From: Tremella fuciformis
Lineage: Eukaryota > Basidiomycota > Tremellomycetes > Tremellales > Tremellaceae
DNA length: 64,000 bases
Direction of reading: 5' to 3'
Assembly (NCBI GenBank): GCA_032768795.1
Contig: CP136494.1
Location: 2,232,001-2,296,000, forward strand
In this document: piece by piece, positions 43,464 to 54,357 of the stretch
Layout: every line of letters starts with the position of its first letter
Numbering within the stretch: the stretch's first letter is position 1
The notes under the pieces: model-generated
What the model was told of the DNA's origin: nothing
Database searches by the model: none
The model's input: only the letters and a program-made list of their open reading frames with translations
Translations under genes and position numbers: made by a program

Positions 43464-45546
43464 ATGTTCTCCAGCCTTTTCGATAGGGCAGCCTGGAAGG
43501 AGAAGTTGTTAGTGAGCAACGATGACAGCGACTTTGAGCGCACCAACTGGTGCAACCGTGACCTCATACCGATGCCCAAAGGCAAGTGGAAGTGTGGGCG
43601 CATAGCAATGGACTGACCGAGATAGAGCGTCGTACTTACGGCATGCCTTCCTTCTTCCTCTGGTGGTTTACTGGCGGTTTGTAAGTTCGGCTTGGCTCAC
43701 CTGATGAGCGTGGCTCTGGCTCACGTAACAGCTCCATCGTCAATTACACCACTGTCAGTCTCGCGTAAACCAGGCTCTGATCCTCTTCTGACCTAGATTA
43801 GGGCTCCGCCTTCATCGCTTACGGTCTCACTGGCCAACAATCCCTGGTGAGTCTGCCGCCCCGTTAACTCGATTCGAGGCCGACGAGTAGATTTGCGCTA
43901 TCGTCGGTCCTATCATCTTGGGCATCATCGCAATGGCCGCCGGCTGGATGGGCGCAAACCATCACATTGGCTTCACCGTTTCTAACCGTATGATCCACGG
44001 AATGCGCGGCTCGTATCTATTCATCATGTTTCGCGCTGTGCCCGCCCTCATCTACGACGGCATCGAAGGTAAGAGACCCCGTCTACTTTTGGCGGCTTTC
44101 GATATTGACGGGCCATAGCCTATTGGGGCGGTCAAGCTGTGTCGGCCATGATTGGGGCCATGTCACTGCACTGGACAAGAATCGATACCGTCTGGGCCTC
44201 CGGCACACTCAAAGCCACCGACTTTGCTGGCTTCTGCCTCTTCTACATCGCCTTTCTGGCGGTCATGCGCCTGCCCCCGGAGAGACTGCAGATCCCCTTC
44301 ATCTGCACCACGATAGGTTTTGGCGCGACCATCATCGGCCTCCTGGCCTGGTCGACATCGACCGTCGGCAACGCTGGTCCTTACTTCCACGGCGTGGTCG
44401 AGGCCGAACATGGCAACCTCGGTTGGTCGACCATGTTTGGTCTGATGGCCATCGTCGGCAACTTCTCGCCTGCAAAGTGAGAACAGCCCGCACTACTGTG
44501 ATATCTGAGGATGCGTGCTGAGTTGTGCAGCATAAGCATGTCTGACTGGACGCGATATGCCAAGACCAAGCGGGCAGCCACGATCAGCCAGCTAATCGGT
44601 TGCCCGCTCTCCATGAGCCTGTCGTGCATTATCGGCATTGTTGTCACATCGTGCGCCAAAGAGATTGTCGGGTCGCCCGTGTGGCAACCGTACAGCCTCC
44701 TGCAGGTCATTCAACAGCACTACAATAACGCCCCCGGGGTTCGCGCTGCCGTGTAAGTGGACCGCCTCCCCCACGCAAGCAGCACGGCTGATAGATCAGC
44801 TTTTTTGCTGGACTCGCATGCGCCGCTGCCCAAGTCAACGTCAACATTGTCGGCCATTTCATACTATAACATGTCCTTTGCGACTGATGTCGAGATCCTG
44901 AACAGCGTCGCAGCCGCGATCGATATGACGGCGCTCTGTCCCAAGTACTTGAACATCCGTCGCGGGGCCTATATCGTCGCGGCCGTTGGCCTGGCAACGT
45001 GCCCGTGGCAGATCACTTCGGCCGCTGCGACCTTCCTGGCAGTCCTCGGTGTCAGTTGAAGCGCCTGCGCTACCATAATCGGCTCAGCTGAATGAGTAGG
45101 GCTTTGGCGTCTTCTACGGTCCTTGCTGCGGTATCCAGCTATGCGAATATTTCATCATCCGCAGGCAGCACATCAAGCTCGAGGACCTGTACGTGGGCGG
45201 ACCCGACTCGATTTACTGGTTTTGGCACGGCTTCAATCCGCGCAGCCACCTCTCGTTCCTCCTGGCCCTGGTGCCCACTCTGCCGGGCTTCATCATGGTC
45301 GTCCGCGGCGCGAGGCCCGATACTGATCCGTGGGTGCGCATGTATCACCTGGGTTTCCTGCTCGGGTTGGTGACTGCCTTTGTCGCCCATCTCGTCATTT
45401 GTACCGTGTTTCCCCCGCCGCATCGCCTCGAGGGAGTAACGGAACACGTCGACGTCGATCTGTCCAGAGAACTCGACACGGCGACAGATCCCCCGACCGA
45501 GATCGAAAGCAAGGAGGGGGTGTACATCTCCACCACAGTCGCCTGA
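43464..45546 (+). CDS. NCS1-family permease (nucleobase/allantoin/vitamin type)
   Basis: Nucleobase:cation symporter-1 family permease in the plasma membrane. The start MFSSLFDRAAWKEKLL leads to NRDLIPMPK, joined by a GC-AG intron (43582-43625) to ERRTYGMPSFFLWWFTGG, the conserved pre-TM1 motif. Later helices have AIVGPIILGIIAMAAGWMGA, GFTVSNRMIHGMRGSYLFIM, HWTRIDTVWASGTLKATDF and HGNLGWSTMFGLMAIVGNFS. SDWTRYAKTKRAAT is also a family signature. Near the end are YFIIRRQHIKLEDLYVGGPD and IYWFWHGFNPRSHLSFLLAL. About ten introns. Known substrates of fungal members are uracil, uridine, allantoin, hydantoins, thiamine and pyridoxine; which one here is unknown. Confidence 0.87.
43582..43625 (+). other. 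GC-AG intron in the NCS1 gene
   Basis: Donor GCAAGT after AAA G, acceptor GAGATAG, 44 nt. It joins PMPK to ERRTYG, the family motif, which no GT donor achieves. Confidence 0.7.
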
Positions 45547-45986
45547 CAGGGTGCAGCTCATCGCTGCGGAGCCGTAAAACTTGGGCTGGGGCTCATATCA
45601 AGGTTGCGAGAAGGGCAGCGTCGGGTTCGAAGGGGGAGGCACAATTGTATCGGGATGCAGCTGCTTGATTGGGTGTGACGTGTAGGGCCAAGCTGGCTAT
45701 TCGCCCTATGACACGCAGTCCTCCTTGTGATCTGAAGTTCCTCAGGTCACCGTGTCACAGCTCTCAAGCACCGACAGGTCCCTGACGCCATGACTGCTCG
45801 GATCTGACATTCATGTCGCCTTGCGCTTCGTCTCAAATGGGCTGCACCTCCAGCTGGTAGTCTTTCGACACTGGTCTACTGTTGGTCATATTGCACTACT
45901 ACTCCACTTCCTCGGGTCATCGCACACTATACAAGCTCCATATGCAGGCATAGATCCCTCGCATTTGTGCTCCGATTGAGCACGCC
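45547..45986. other. Convergent intergenic region
   Basis: 440 bp between the stops of the NCS1 gene (+) and the amino acid permease gene (-). No coding or repeat signal seen; presumably 3' UTRs and terminators. Confidence 0.4.
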
Positions 45987-48389
45987 TCACAAGATCCAGC
46001 CTTTGACCCTGCCCAGGACTGTGGTGGGCTTCTCAATTTCGATAATGGTCGCTTCGATCTCAGCGAGATTGCTGACAACTGCATCGTCAGCCGACATGGC
46101 TTCACGCGCCACCGGCAACCCGAGGACTCACAGTCCATGCGGTAAGGGTCGACAAGCTTGGTCTTGGCGTAGATCTTGTAACCAAAGTAGAGGCAGGGGA
46201 AGAAGACCGCCGGCAGGTAGTCTGGGCATATCAGCGAGGTCGCTCGACCAAGGAAGAAAGCTCACTCGTGATGAAGGTCGCGCGGTCAAAGTTCTTGGTG
46301 TCCCTGAACACGGTCCATCCGGAGAAGAAGATGATGACTGACATGAGCAGGGCTTTAGGGATAGTGAGTGAGGGTCAACTCGCCTGCAAAGGAGATCATG
46401 GCAAACCATGCGCCGAAAAGCGCGAGCGGATGCCTGTAGGGCAGAGTGCTGCGGTCGATGCTCTGTGCCTTCATGCCGCGTCGGAAGCCGATGTAAGCGA
46501 GACAGATGGCGATCCAGTCGCAGAGGCCCATGACGGCGACCTGCACGCGTCTCAGCTATACGGCCATGGGAGGCAAGGGAACTTACGAGGTTGACAAACC
46601 ATCCGAACACCTTGGACGCACCGTTGCTCACGGTCATGAAGGCCAGCAGCGGGATGAGACTCATGGTCAGGACGCAGACCCATGGGGTTCCGTCTGCGTT
46701 CGTCAGTGCGGTCGCCGTGTGTTCCCACTGCTGCACCCACAGCGATGTGTCTTGAGGAAGACCTTGGGCACGAGCCCTTTGTGCGCCATGTTGTAGAGCG
46801 ATCGAGAGGCAGTGTACAGATCGGCATTGCCCGCAGACCAGGCAGAAGTGATCAGACAGGCGTCTTTCGCGGGTCAGCCACGGAGCTGCTAAGATACAGG
46901 TGCCGCTCACTAATGATGTGAGGAAGGGCTTTGATGCCAGCGAGGTTGATGGCGATGACCCAGGGGGATGCCGTAGCGTCACTGGCGGTGCCCAATCGGT
47001 CGTTGTTTGAGGGCAAGTTCAAGCCAAGGATGAAAGTACCTAACCCGGTGAGCGGGGCCTTTAGGGATGGACCACCCAGCGACTAACCTAGGATGTAGAA
47101 GAAGAGGATACGGAAGTAGATCTGCTTCATCGCCCTGGGAATGGAGTACCGAGGGTTGGCACTCTCGGCAGCGGTGATGGCGAAGAACTCGACGCCGCCG
47201 TAGCTGTACGTTCAGTACAGACATGGTTGGAGGACTGGCATGCTCACGAGAAGGCAGCTTGGGTCATGACCGCCCAAAAACCGAGGAATCGCCTGTTGCT
47301 TAGTAAAGTACTTGGGATCCGCCAAAACGGCACCGCTCACCCTGTGGACCCGCCGATGCCCTCATACTGCGTGAACGGTCCCTGGGCATGAGCACCTGAA
47401 ACTGCCGCCTTCTGAGTCTCTCACCGGGTCTCGCCAGTAGTGGAAGCCGATGTAATGACCGTCGGGTCCAGCACCACAGTTGATGCAAATGCCAAGGACT
47501 GGAGAATGTCAGAAACTCTCTCGCAGATGGAGAACGAGACAGACTGATCAGGCCAGTGATGGTGATAACCTTGATGCTACTAAAGATGAACTCGGTTTCT
47601 CCATATACGCCTGAAGTCGTCAGGTTGAGCAGCACAATGACGACGAGGCCAATGGCGATCCAAACGCCGTTGTTGACCCTCTCGGATGAGATCCAGAAGT
47701 TGACGAGGACAGGAATAGCCGATAGCCTGCGGATCAATTGGGTCACATGTAATGGCAAGATCGACGCACTCTGACGCGCAGGTTAGGGCCCAATGAAGTG
47801 TCTGCGATCAGTCAATGTAGCTCTGTTGGTCTCAGCTAGGCAACGAACCATATCCCAGGTGAGCGCAAAGCCCAAGGCAGGGTCGAAGAAGCGACCAGCA
47901 TATGCCATCTGACCGCCAGTAATGGGCAAGAAGCTATGGCTGTCAGCAGGTCCCCGGTGCGGCCAAGCGGTCGACCGCTCACGCTGCCATCTCGCCCAAG
48001 CCCAACATCATACTGTCCGGGTCAGCTCAGGAGATGCCAATGGGGAGGGGAACGCGTACAAGTAGATGATGATGCCCACAAAACTAAACCCCAGCCATAG
48101 GCCCAAAGGACCACCATTGGCGAGAGCAGTACCGGCACCGACGAACAGTCCAGTACCAATGGTTCCACCGATGGCGATCAGCTGTGGGCCGTCAGCATTC
48201 AAGCTCCGCCTGCTGGGGAAGGGAGGCTGAGGGGACTCGGGGACTCACCGAGATGTGACGCGGCTTGAGACCACGATGCAGTGTGTCGCTCTTGGCCGTG
48301 TCCTGGTAGTACTCCTCGACGCCAGGTCTCACGAAGCCGGTGGTCGTGGTGACCGTGTCATTCTTCTCAAAGTCCTTCTTGACCGCCAT
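45987..48389 (-). CDS. Amino acid permease (YAT family)
   Basis: Fungal yeast-amino-acid-transporter permease. The start MAVKKDFEKNDTVTT is followed by LHRGLKPRHIS joined to LIAIGGTIGTGLFVGAGTAL, the TM1 signature. FLPITGGQMAYAGRFFDPAL comes next, then a W-D block. Central exons have VYGETEFIFSSIKVITITGL and FWISSERVNNGVWIAIGLVV. The C-terminal half has TLPYRHPLALFGAWFAMISF and YLPAVFFPCLYFGYKIY, ending with KTKLVDPYRMD joined to FVSNLAEIEATIIEIEKP. Ten or more introns make many small exons. The substrate range could be broad or proline-type. Divergent from the MFS gene at 49659 across a 1.27-kb gap. Confidence 0.85.
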
Positions 48390-49658
48390 GTTGTCCGGCT
48401 GTGTCGCTCGTGAACGTCAAAAGGTCAGTGGACCAGACAGCGATTAGCTGGTATATGGGAAGATGGTGATGGGTCCTCTGTCCGGGTCGCCATCCCCCCT
48501 CTTTCCACACTACACTAGTTGGCATGACGTGATTGACCTCGAGACGTAAACTTTACAAGCGAAGGTGCGGCACAGCTCTTGGTGCTCTTTGCTTCGGTTA
48601 AACAGCATACTGCAGAGTGAGAGTATATTTTGGGCGGCACGGCGCACTAGTCGTGGGACCGAGGCCCAGTTGCCAAGTCTCCGAGATACGTCATTCTCTC
48701 TCACCCCTAACGGGTTGCATGCATGTCTGGCGAGTCATGTAGAGAGAGGTAGGGCAAGAGACAGGGATAACAGTACGCCGGATTCCCGTTGCATGCCGCC
48801 GGCAGATCCCCCCGTGTGCGCCGCCTACTTTCCCTCTCCCCTTCCTACTCTTCCCTTGCCCTTCCTTTCCTTGCCCTCTAGCCGTGAACGCCGACCTGAT
48901 TGGGCTAAACACTGATGGCCTCGTTTCAGCTCGCTTCGACCCCTCTGATGGCGAGCAGTGCGTCGGCTGCTTGACGACGTAGCCTCTGTTGATTGGCCGG
49001 TCGCATGGAAGCCGCGTGATTGATCGTGTGACTGTGACATTCTGGCCAGGTCGCGCGACCTGTAAGGTGGCAGGCACAAGCAAGGTCCATGATGAAGACT
49101 TCTCAAGTTCCCGTTGACCCAGCCGCGCTACTATATACATCTACTGACACCAGCAAGGGGAGGCCATCTGACCAGCTCTCGCATCGCGTTCTTGTCTGCC
49201 CAACCCACACGCGCAACACACCTACAGAGTCGACATGTCCTGCGAGCTGAGTCGCCTTACGGTGACTTTTAACGGCAGGAAATGCCAGAATACTGGGACA
49301 GTCTTGTATCTCTCAAATGTCTGAGCAAATGTCCACACACCAGAAGCCTCTCTCACCGGGTCACTGCCGGGGCATGCGTGCCGTGCCAGGCCTCCGAGGG
49401 CGCATGACGGTGCATCGCCCCAGAGGAAAGCTGCGTGCGTGGCGAAAAGATCTGGGCTCCGAGCGTTGGGCTCCGGAATACGTTGGTCAATCCGAGGCTG
49501 AGACCGAGACAAGGGGCCGAAGCTCGCATCACGGACTGAAAGCAATGCATGTACATCACTGTCGAAACTCACGATTCCGGGGCCTCAGCTCGATATAGTG
49601 GAGGAAATCTGGAGATCAGCACTCATCGCATCGTCTCGAAGGAGCGGAAGCGTCGGCG
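48390..49658. other. Long divergent intergenic region
   Basis: 1.27 kb between the permease and MFS-1 starts. It holds a long pyrimidine tract (about 48827-48880), a TATATA at 49132-49137 on the plus strand, a C/A-rich leader-like stretch after it, and a 29-codon ORF from 49234 (MSCELSRLTVTFNGRK...). No domain recognised. The gap is large enough for a non-coding RNA or a long MFS-1 leader. Confidence 0.45.
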
Positions 49659-51679
49659 ATGAGCTCAAGACAAGAAGCGCCCCCCGAAGGCTCATCCCCC
49701 TCTCAAAGTAGCCTCGACCCACAGTCTGCGGCGACTGAGCCAGAGAAGGACCTTCCAGGAGTCGCGTCATATATCAGCGACGAGCCGTCGCAAGAGGCCC
49801 TCAAGAGTATTCGCAAGCGAGATCTGTGGATCCTCCCGATCCCTCGCTGGCAGAGATACGATCCCACCGTCAGACCTGAGAAATGTTTCCCCTGGAGCTG
49901 GAAGATAAGCATCGTTTTCTCCTTGACCGCGGTACGTCCGGCCCGTCTTTCTTGGTAGCCCCCCCGCGGGCTGACCTTGGTAGACGGTCGCAGTGATGAA
50001 CCTCTATTACACCCAGGTATGTGACCCTTCCCGCGAGCTTCCCTTGAAAGCCCGGCTTCTTCGACTCACGACACCATCGCTAATCTGATCCAGCCCATGC
50101 TTGTGGCGATCGCCAACGATCTGCATATCAGCCACAACGAGGTCTCCCTGCTCCCGACTCTCTCGCAGCTTGGATATGGCAGCGGCATCGTCTTGATCTC
50201 TCCCCTCGGGGACTTGGTGAGGAGACGACAGCTTGTGCTCCTTCTCCTGCTTCTCACCACGACTCTCTCGGTCGGCCTAGCGCTGGCTCCCAGTATAAGG
50301 GTGCTAGAGGGACTGAGCTTCGTAGTTGGCTTGCTTACGGTGATTATTGACCTCGAGACCAGCATCACACGTTGCTGACATTCCCCAGGTCTCCCCTCAG
50401 ATCTGCATCCCCTGGACCGCCGATCTGGCACCATCCAATATTCGAGCTACCGCGATGAGCCTCACGATTTCTGGACTCATCGTTGGGCTCGTGCTCGGCC
50501 GCGTTCTTGGCGGTGTGATCGCAGACTTGGCTAGCTGGAGGGACACCTATTGGCTGGCGGTGGCGGCTCAAGGGGGTGAGTATCGTGCGCCTTTGTCCGC
50601 TCAGACGTCTTGGGGCGCAGCGGAAGCCGTGGGGCCCAACCTGACCATCCCGCAGGAATGGTATTTCTGGCGTGGCTGGGTCTGCCTGATACACCCCACA
50701 AGGACATTGGGCTTTCGTACCTCGGCTTGGTCAGTCGCGGACATTGAGACTGGGACTGAGCTTCTGGTTGACGGCGACAGCTCTGGTCAATGGCCAAATT
50801 TCTGCGCAAATATCCGACGTTGACGCAAGCTTGCGTCGCTCAAGGGCTGCTAAGCGGTGCGCAGCCTTTCGTTTCTGCAGCGCGAGCTCGCTGACACCAA
50901 ACAGCGGTGTTTGCTGGCTTGTGAGTCAAGTTCCAAAGCGGAAAAGTCCCGTGGGGCGCTGAAGAAAAAGTTGGGTTACAGCGACATTCCTGCTTTCTGA
51001 CCCGCCGTATCAGTGAGTCGGCGTATCAGACCTCTTGTTGTTGGCGCTGATCAGCGGTTACTCGGCCCTCGTCATCGGTCTGTTCGGACTGTTGGGGATA
51101 GTCGGCGCCCTCATCGCGCCGCCGTGGGGCCGCCTTGTCGACCGGATCGTCCCGTGGACGGGTCAGGTAATGGGAGTCCTAATGTGCCTCACGGGCGTCA
51201 TCATTGCCCTCGCGGCTGCTGAGCGTTCGGTGGGCGCGGTATGCGCGATGATGGTCCTGTACAACATGGGTCAGCAATGTACTCAGGTCGCGAGCAGCTA
51301 CCGCATTGCTGGCCTGGATCCCAAAGCGCGCGCCAGAACCAACGGCTGCATTCTGCTCTTCGTCTTCATTGGCCAGGTAGGTGGCGATATCCCTCTGCGC
51401 TTGGAAGCCATCGCTGATGCCTCGCTCCTACAGACCACAGGTACGGCTGTCCTGCCTCGCATCTATGGCGCCGCCGGCTGGTCGGCGACGGGAGGCACCT
51501 GCGTTGCGTTTGTCGGCTCGGCACTTCTGGTGCTACTAATTCGCGGGCCCCACGAAAGGCATTGGGTTGGATGGAGGGGCGGCTCGCAACTCTTCCGCCG
51601 TGAACAGCTGGCGGATCTGTCCCCTGAAGCTGTCACTGAGGAGGGAGGCTCAGGAAATTTTGCCAAAGCAGGGGCATGA
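49659..51679 (+). CDS. MFS transporter (MFS-1, drug/H+ antiporter-like)
   Basis: Major facilitator of the DHA-like group. The start MSSRQEAPPEGSSPSQ opens a hydrophilic tail ending SIRKRDLWILPIPRWQRYDP. TM1 is joined through short exons: TVAVMNLYYTQ, PMLVAIANDLHISHNEVSLL. Loop 2-3 is PLGDLVRRRQLV. The TM5-6 region has GLVLGRVLGGVIADLASWRD and GMVFLAWLGLPDTP. The second half reads AVFAGLKSWVTATFLLSDPP joined to GYSALVIGLFGLLGIVGA, then APPWGRLVDR, AMMVLYNMGQQCTQVASSY and LDPKARARTNG. All frame changes I tested resolve as GT-AG introns. Export of a metabolite is the likely role. Confidence 0.8.
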
Positions 51680-52237
51680 ACTGAGACTTGAGGGCCGTGC
51701 GGTGTCTAGCCATTCGATGTGGATATGTCACGTACGTACGGTCTATCCGGGAACCTCCATCGCCCTCAGCACCCATGCAGTACATCTCTCGCGCTGTCCA
51801 ACGGCAGTCGATCGACATGAGGGTTCGTCCGGAAAAATGCCAGCCGACACGGTCGGCTGAGGCTTCCGACTGCTAACCCTCAACTTCGGCTCATACATGG
51901 GGTTGGTGCGGTGTTACTCACGACTGTCGCTATTGACGTGGGGCCATCGAGGTCCCGGATGCATCCATCTCCAGGAGATCCGGGGTTCCCTGAACTAAAG
52001 CTAGCCCTTCAATCTAGCGCCGCAGCAATGGACCTAGGTTTGCCGGGTTTTTGCACATCATCTCATGTCGATTGGTATTCACCCCGGATGCATGTCGTCG
52101 CGCAAGCACCTCGATTCGGCTTCGGAGTCGGCTCGACTTCCGACTGCAACGCTCTGCATGACTAGGGACTAATTTAAAGAGTCATGAGAGCCCAAGGCCA
52201 GCCGCTCCAAGGCTGTCCTCCCTTCCCCGCATCAGCA
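51680..52237. other. Intergenic region upstream of MFS-2
   Basis: 558 bp between two genes on the same strand. AATTTAAAG at 52170-52178 could act as a TATA element for MFS-2. No other gene seen. Confidence 0.4.
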
Positions 52238-53981
52238 ATGCCAGGCGACTTCACGTTCGATCAGCTCCCCAACAACACGGCCTCGTCATGGTGGCGCGAC
52301 CCCGGCTTGCGCAAGCTGGTCTTCCTCATGGCGACTCTCACGTGCTCAGCCGTGGGATCTGGTGTCGACGGGTCTCTCATTAACGGTATTCAGATCCTGC
52401 CCGCCTGTGAGCCCCAGGTCAACTTGGTGCGGCTGGTTTACACGTAGCTGACAGTCAGACAAGGAGAATATCGGCGACATCTCCGACTCGTATAGCGGTC
52501 TCGTCACAGCTGCCTTCTCGCTGGGGGCGCTGCCGGCCCTGCCCATCTCGGCGTACACGATGGACCGATATGGACGCAAAGTACCTCTTCTACTGGGCTG
52601 TCTGTCCGTCATCATCGGTGGAATCATCCAAGGTTTCACCCACGGTCCTGCCGCCTACCTCGGCACCCGCTTGGCCATCGGATTTGGCATCGCCCTCACT
52701 GGCACCTCGGCCCCGACGTTGCTGATGGAGATTGCCCACCCACGACTACGAGGTCGGGCGTCCTTGCTCTACAACTGCTCTTGGTATATCGGTGCTACCA
52801 TGATCGGCTGGGCCACCTACGGTACGCTCAAGGGTATGACAGGCTCATGGTCGTGGCGAATTCCGTCACTGGTGCAGATCATCCCCGAGATATTCCTCGG
52901 CTTGGTGTGAGTCATCCATACTTGCCCGGAGCGCAAGAGCGCTGAGTGCAGGGTGGTGCTCTTGATGCCCGAATCTCCACGCTTCCTGGTATCCCGTGGT
53001 CGAGAGGAGGAAGCTTTAGCTGTCCTTGCGAAGTACCATGCCAACGGAGATCATGACGATCCGCTCGTTCGCTTCGAGTTTGCAGAGATTCAGGAAGCTC
53101 TTGCTGCAGAGAAGCAAGCCGCCGGCGAGACAACCTATTTGACTTTCCTCAAAACGAGGGGCAACCGGCACCGACTCCTGATCTGCATTCTTATCGGGTT
53201 CATGTGTCAGTGGGCAGGGGTGAGTCGAACCATTTGCACGAGGAGTTGCACGACTGAACGTTGAGAACGGCATCGTCACATACTACCTCTCCCCCATCTT
53301 GGAGGCGTCCGGTGTGACCGACCCGGGTACGCAGTCCATCATCAACGTCTGCATGAACATCTGGAACTACCCCTGGGCGATTGCCGGGGCTCTCTCCGCC
53401 CACAGGTTAGGCAGGAGGGCACTATTCTTCATCTCGACCGGCGGCATGCTCGTGTGCTACATCGTCATTACCGCCCTCGCTGCATCGTACGAAAAGTCCG
53501 GCAAGCACGCCGAGGGCTACACACTTGTCGCCTTCCTCTTCCTCTTCTTCGCCTCGTACGACTTTGGCTTCACCGGATTGCAGTCCGCCTATCCGATCGA
53601 GGTGTTGCCTTACAACCTTCGCGCAAAAGGCTACTGCATCACCCAATTCTGCATCTACCTGGCCTTATTCTTCAACCAGTTTGTCAACCCAATCGGCCTC
53701 TCCGTGAGTGATGGACTTGACATGACATTTTGGCTCAAGCTCACTTCAAGAATCTCTCGTGGAAGTACTACATTGTCTACTGCTGTATCCTCGCGGCGAT
53801 GCTCGTTGCTCAATACTTCCTCTTCCCCGAGACCAAGGGCCGCACTTTAGAGGAGATTAAAGAGGTGTTTGATGGGGAAGCGCTTCACACAACACAGGCA
53901 GCCAACAAGGGCTTCGGTCCGGATTCGATGGGCGAAGAAGCAAAGGCCCAGTTCACTCATGAGTTTACTGAGACGGCGTGA
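52238..53981 (+). CDS. MFS sugar transporter (MFS-2, lactose/hexose permease type)
   Basis: Sugar porter family transporter. The start MPGDFTFDQLPNN is preferred; an in-frame Met at 52184 would add 18 residues. Blocks: GSGVDGSLINGIQILPA, SGLVTAAFSLGALPALPISA, MDRYGRKVPLLLG (loop 2-3), APTLLMEIAHPRLRGRASLL, MPESPRFLVSRGREEEAL, NGIVTYYLSPILEASGVTDP, SAHRLGRRALFF and FPETKGRTLEEIKEVFDGE. GLQSAYPIEVLPYNLRAKGY is typical of the fungal lactose-permease-like group. Four introns. Same strand as the alcohol dehydrogenase at 54358. Confidence 0.87.
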
Positions 53982-54357
53982 TCAAGTATTCCAAGCAGGT
54001 AACGTAGGTAGCAAATACTTGCAGTAGAGTAGCAGTGGCGGCAGATGCGTTATGAATTTGGTGGAGCTGGGCACATTTCCTGGCGCTGGCGGACGGTTAG
54101 CTCACGGCGCGTCTACGCTTACGGACTGAGGCACAGAGCCCGAGGGCAAACGTCGCTTAGGAAACCAGCGTACGCGTGACTCGCTTGCGGACTGCAAAAG
54201 TAGAGATTCAGTTTGGGATCCGAGGACTTGCCACTCTGGGAGACAGCGCAACAAGTCGTGCTCTGATGCGGATGTACCGATCCCATTCCCGGGGAACGAT
54301 AAGTACCCATTCTCGACGACCAGGGCTATTCGGCAGGAACCAAGTGGTCAAGACGAC
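53982..54357. other. Intergenic region upstream of ADH-2
   Basis: 376 bp with no recognised gene or motif; holds the ADH-2 promoter. Confidence 0.4.

Noticed and set aside
48827..48880. Pyrimidine tract as a transposon or retro-element tail
   Set aside because: No flanking duplication, terminal repeat or coding remnant; such tracts are common in fungal promoters.
50930..51010. GC-AG intron or frameshift in MFS-1
   Set aside because: GT-AG splicing from GTGAGTCAAG to GCTGAAG gives AGLKSWVTATFLLSDPP in frame.
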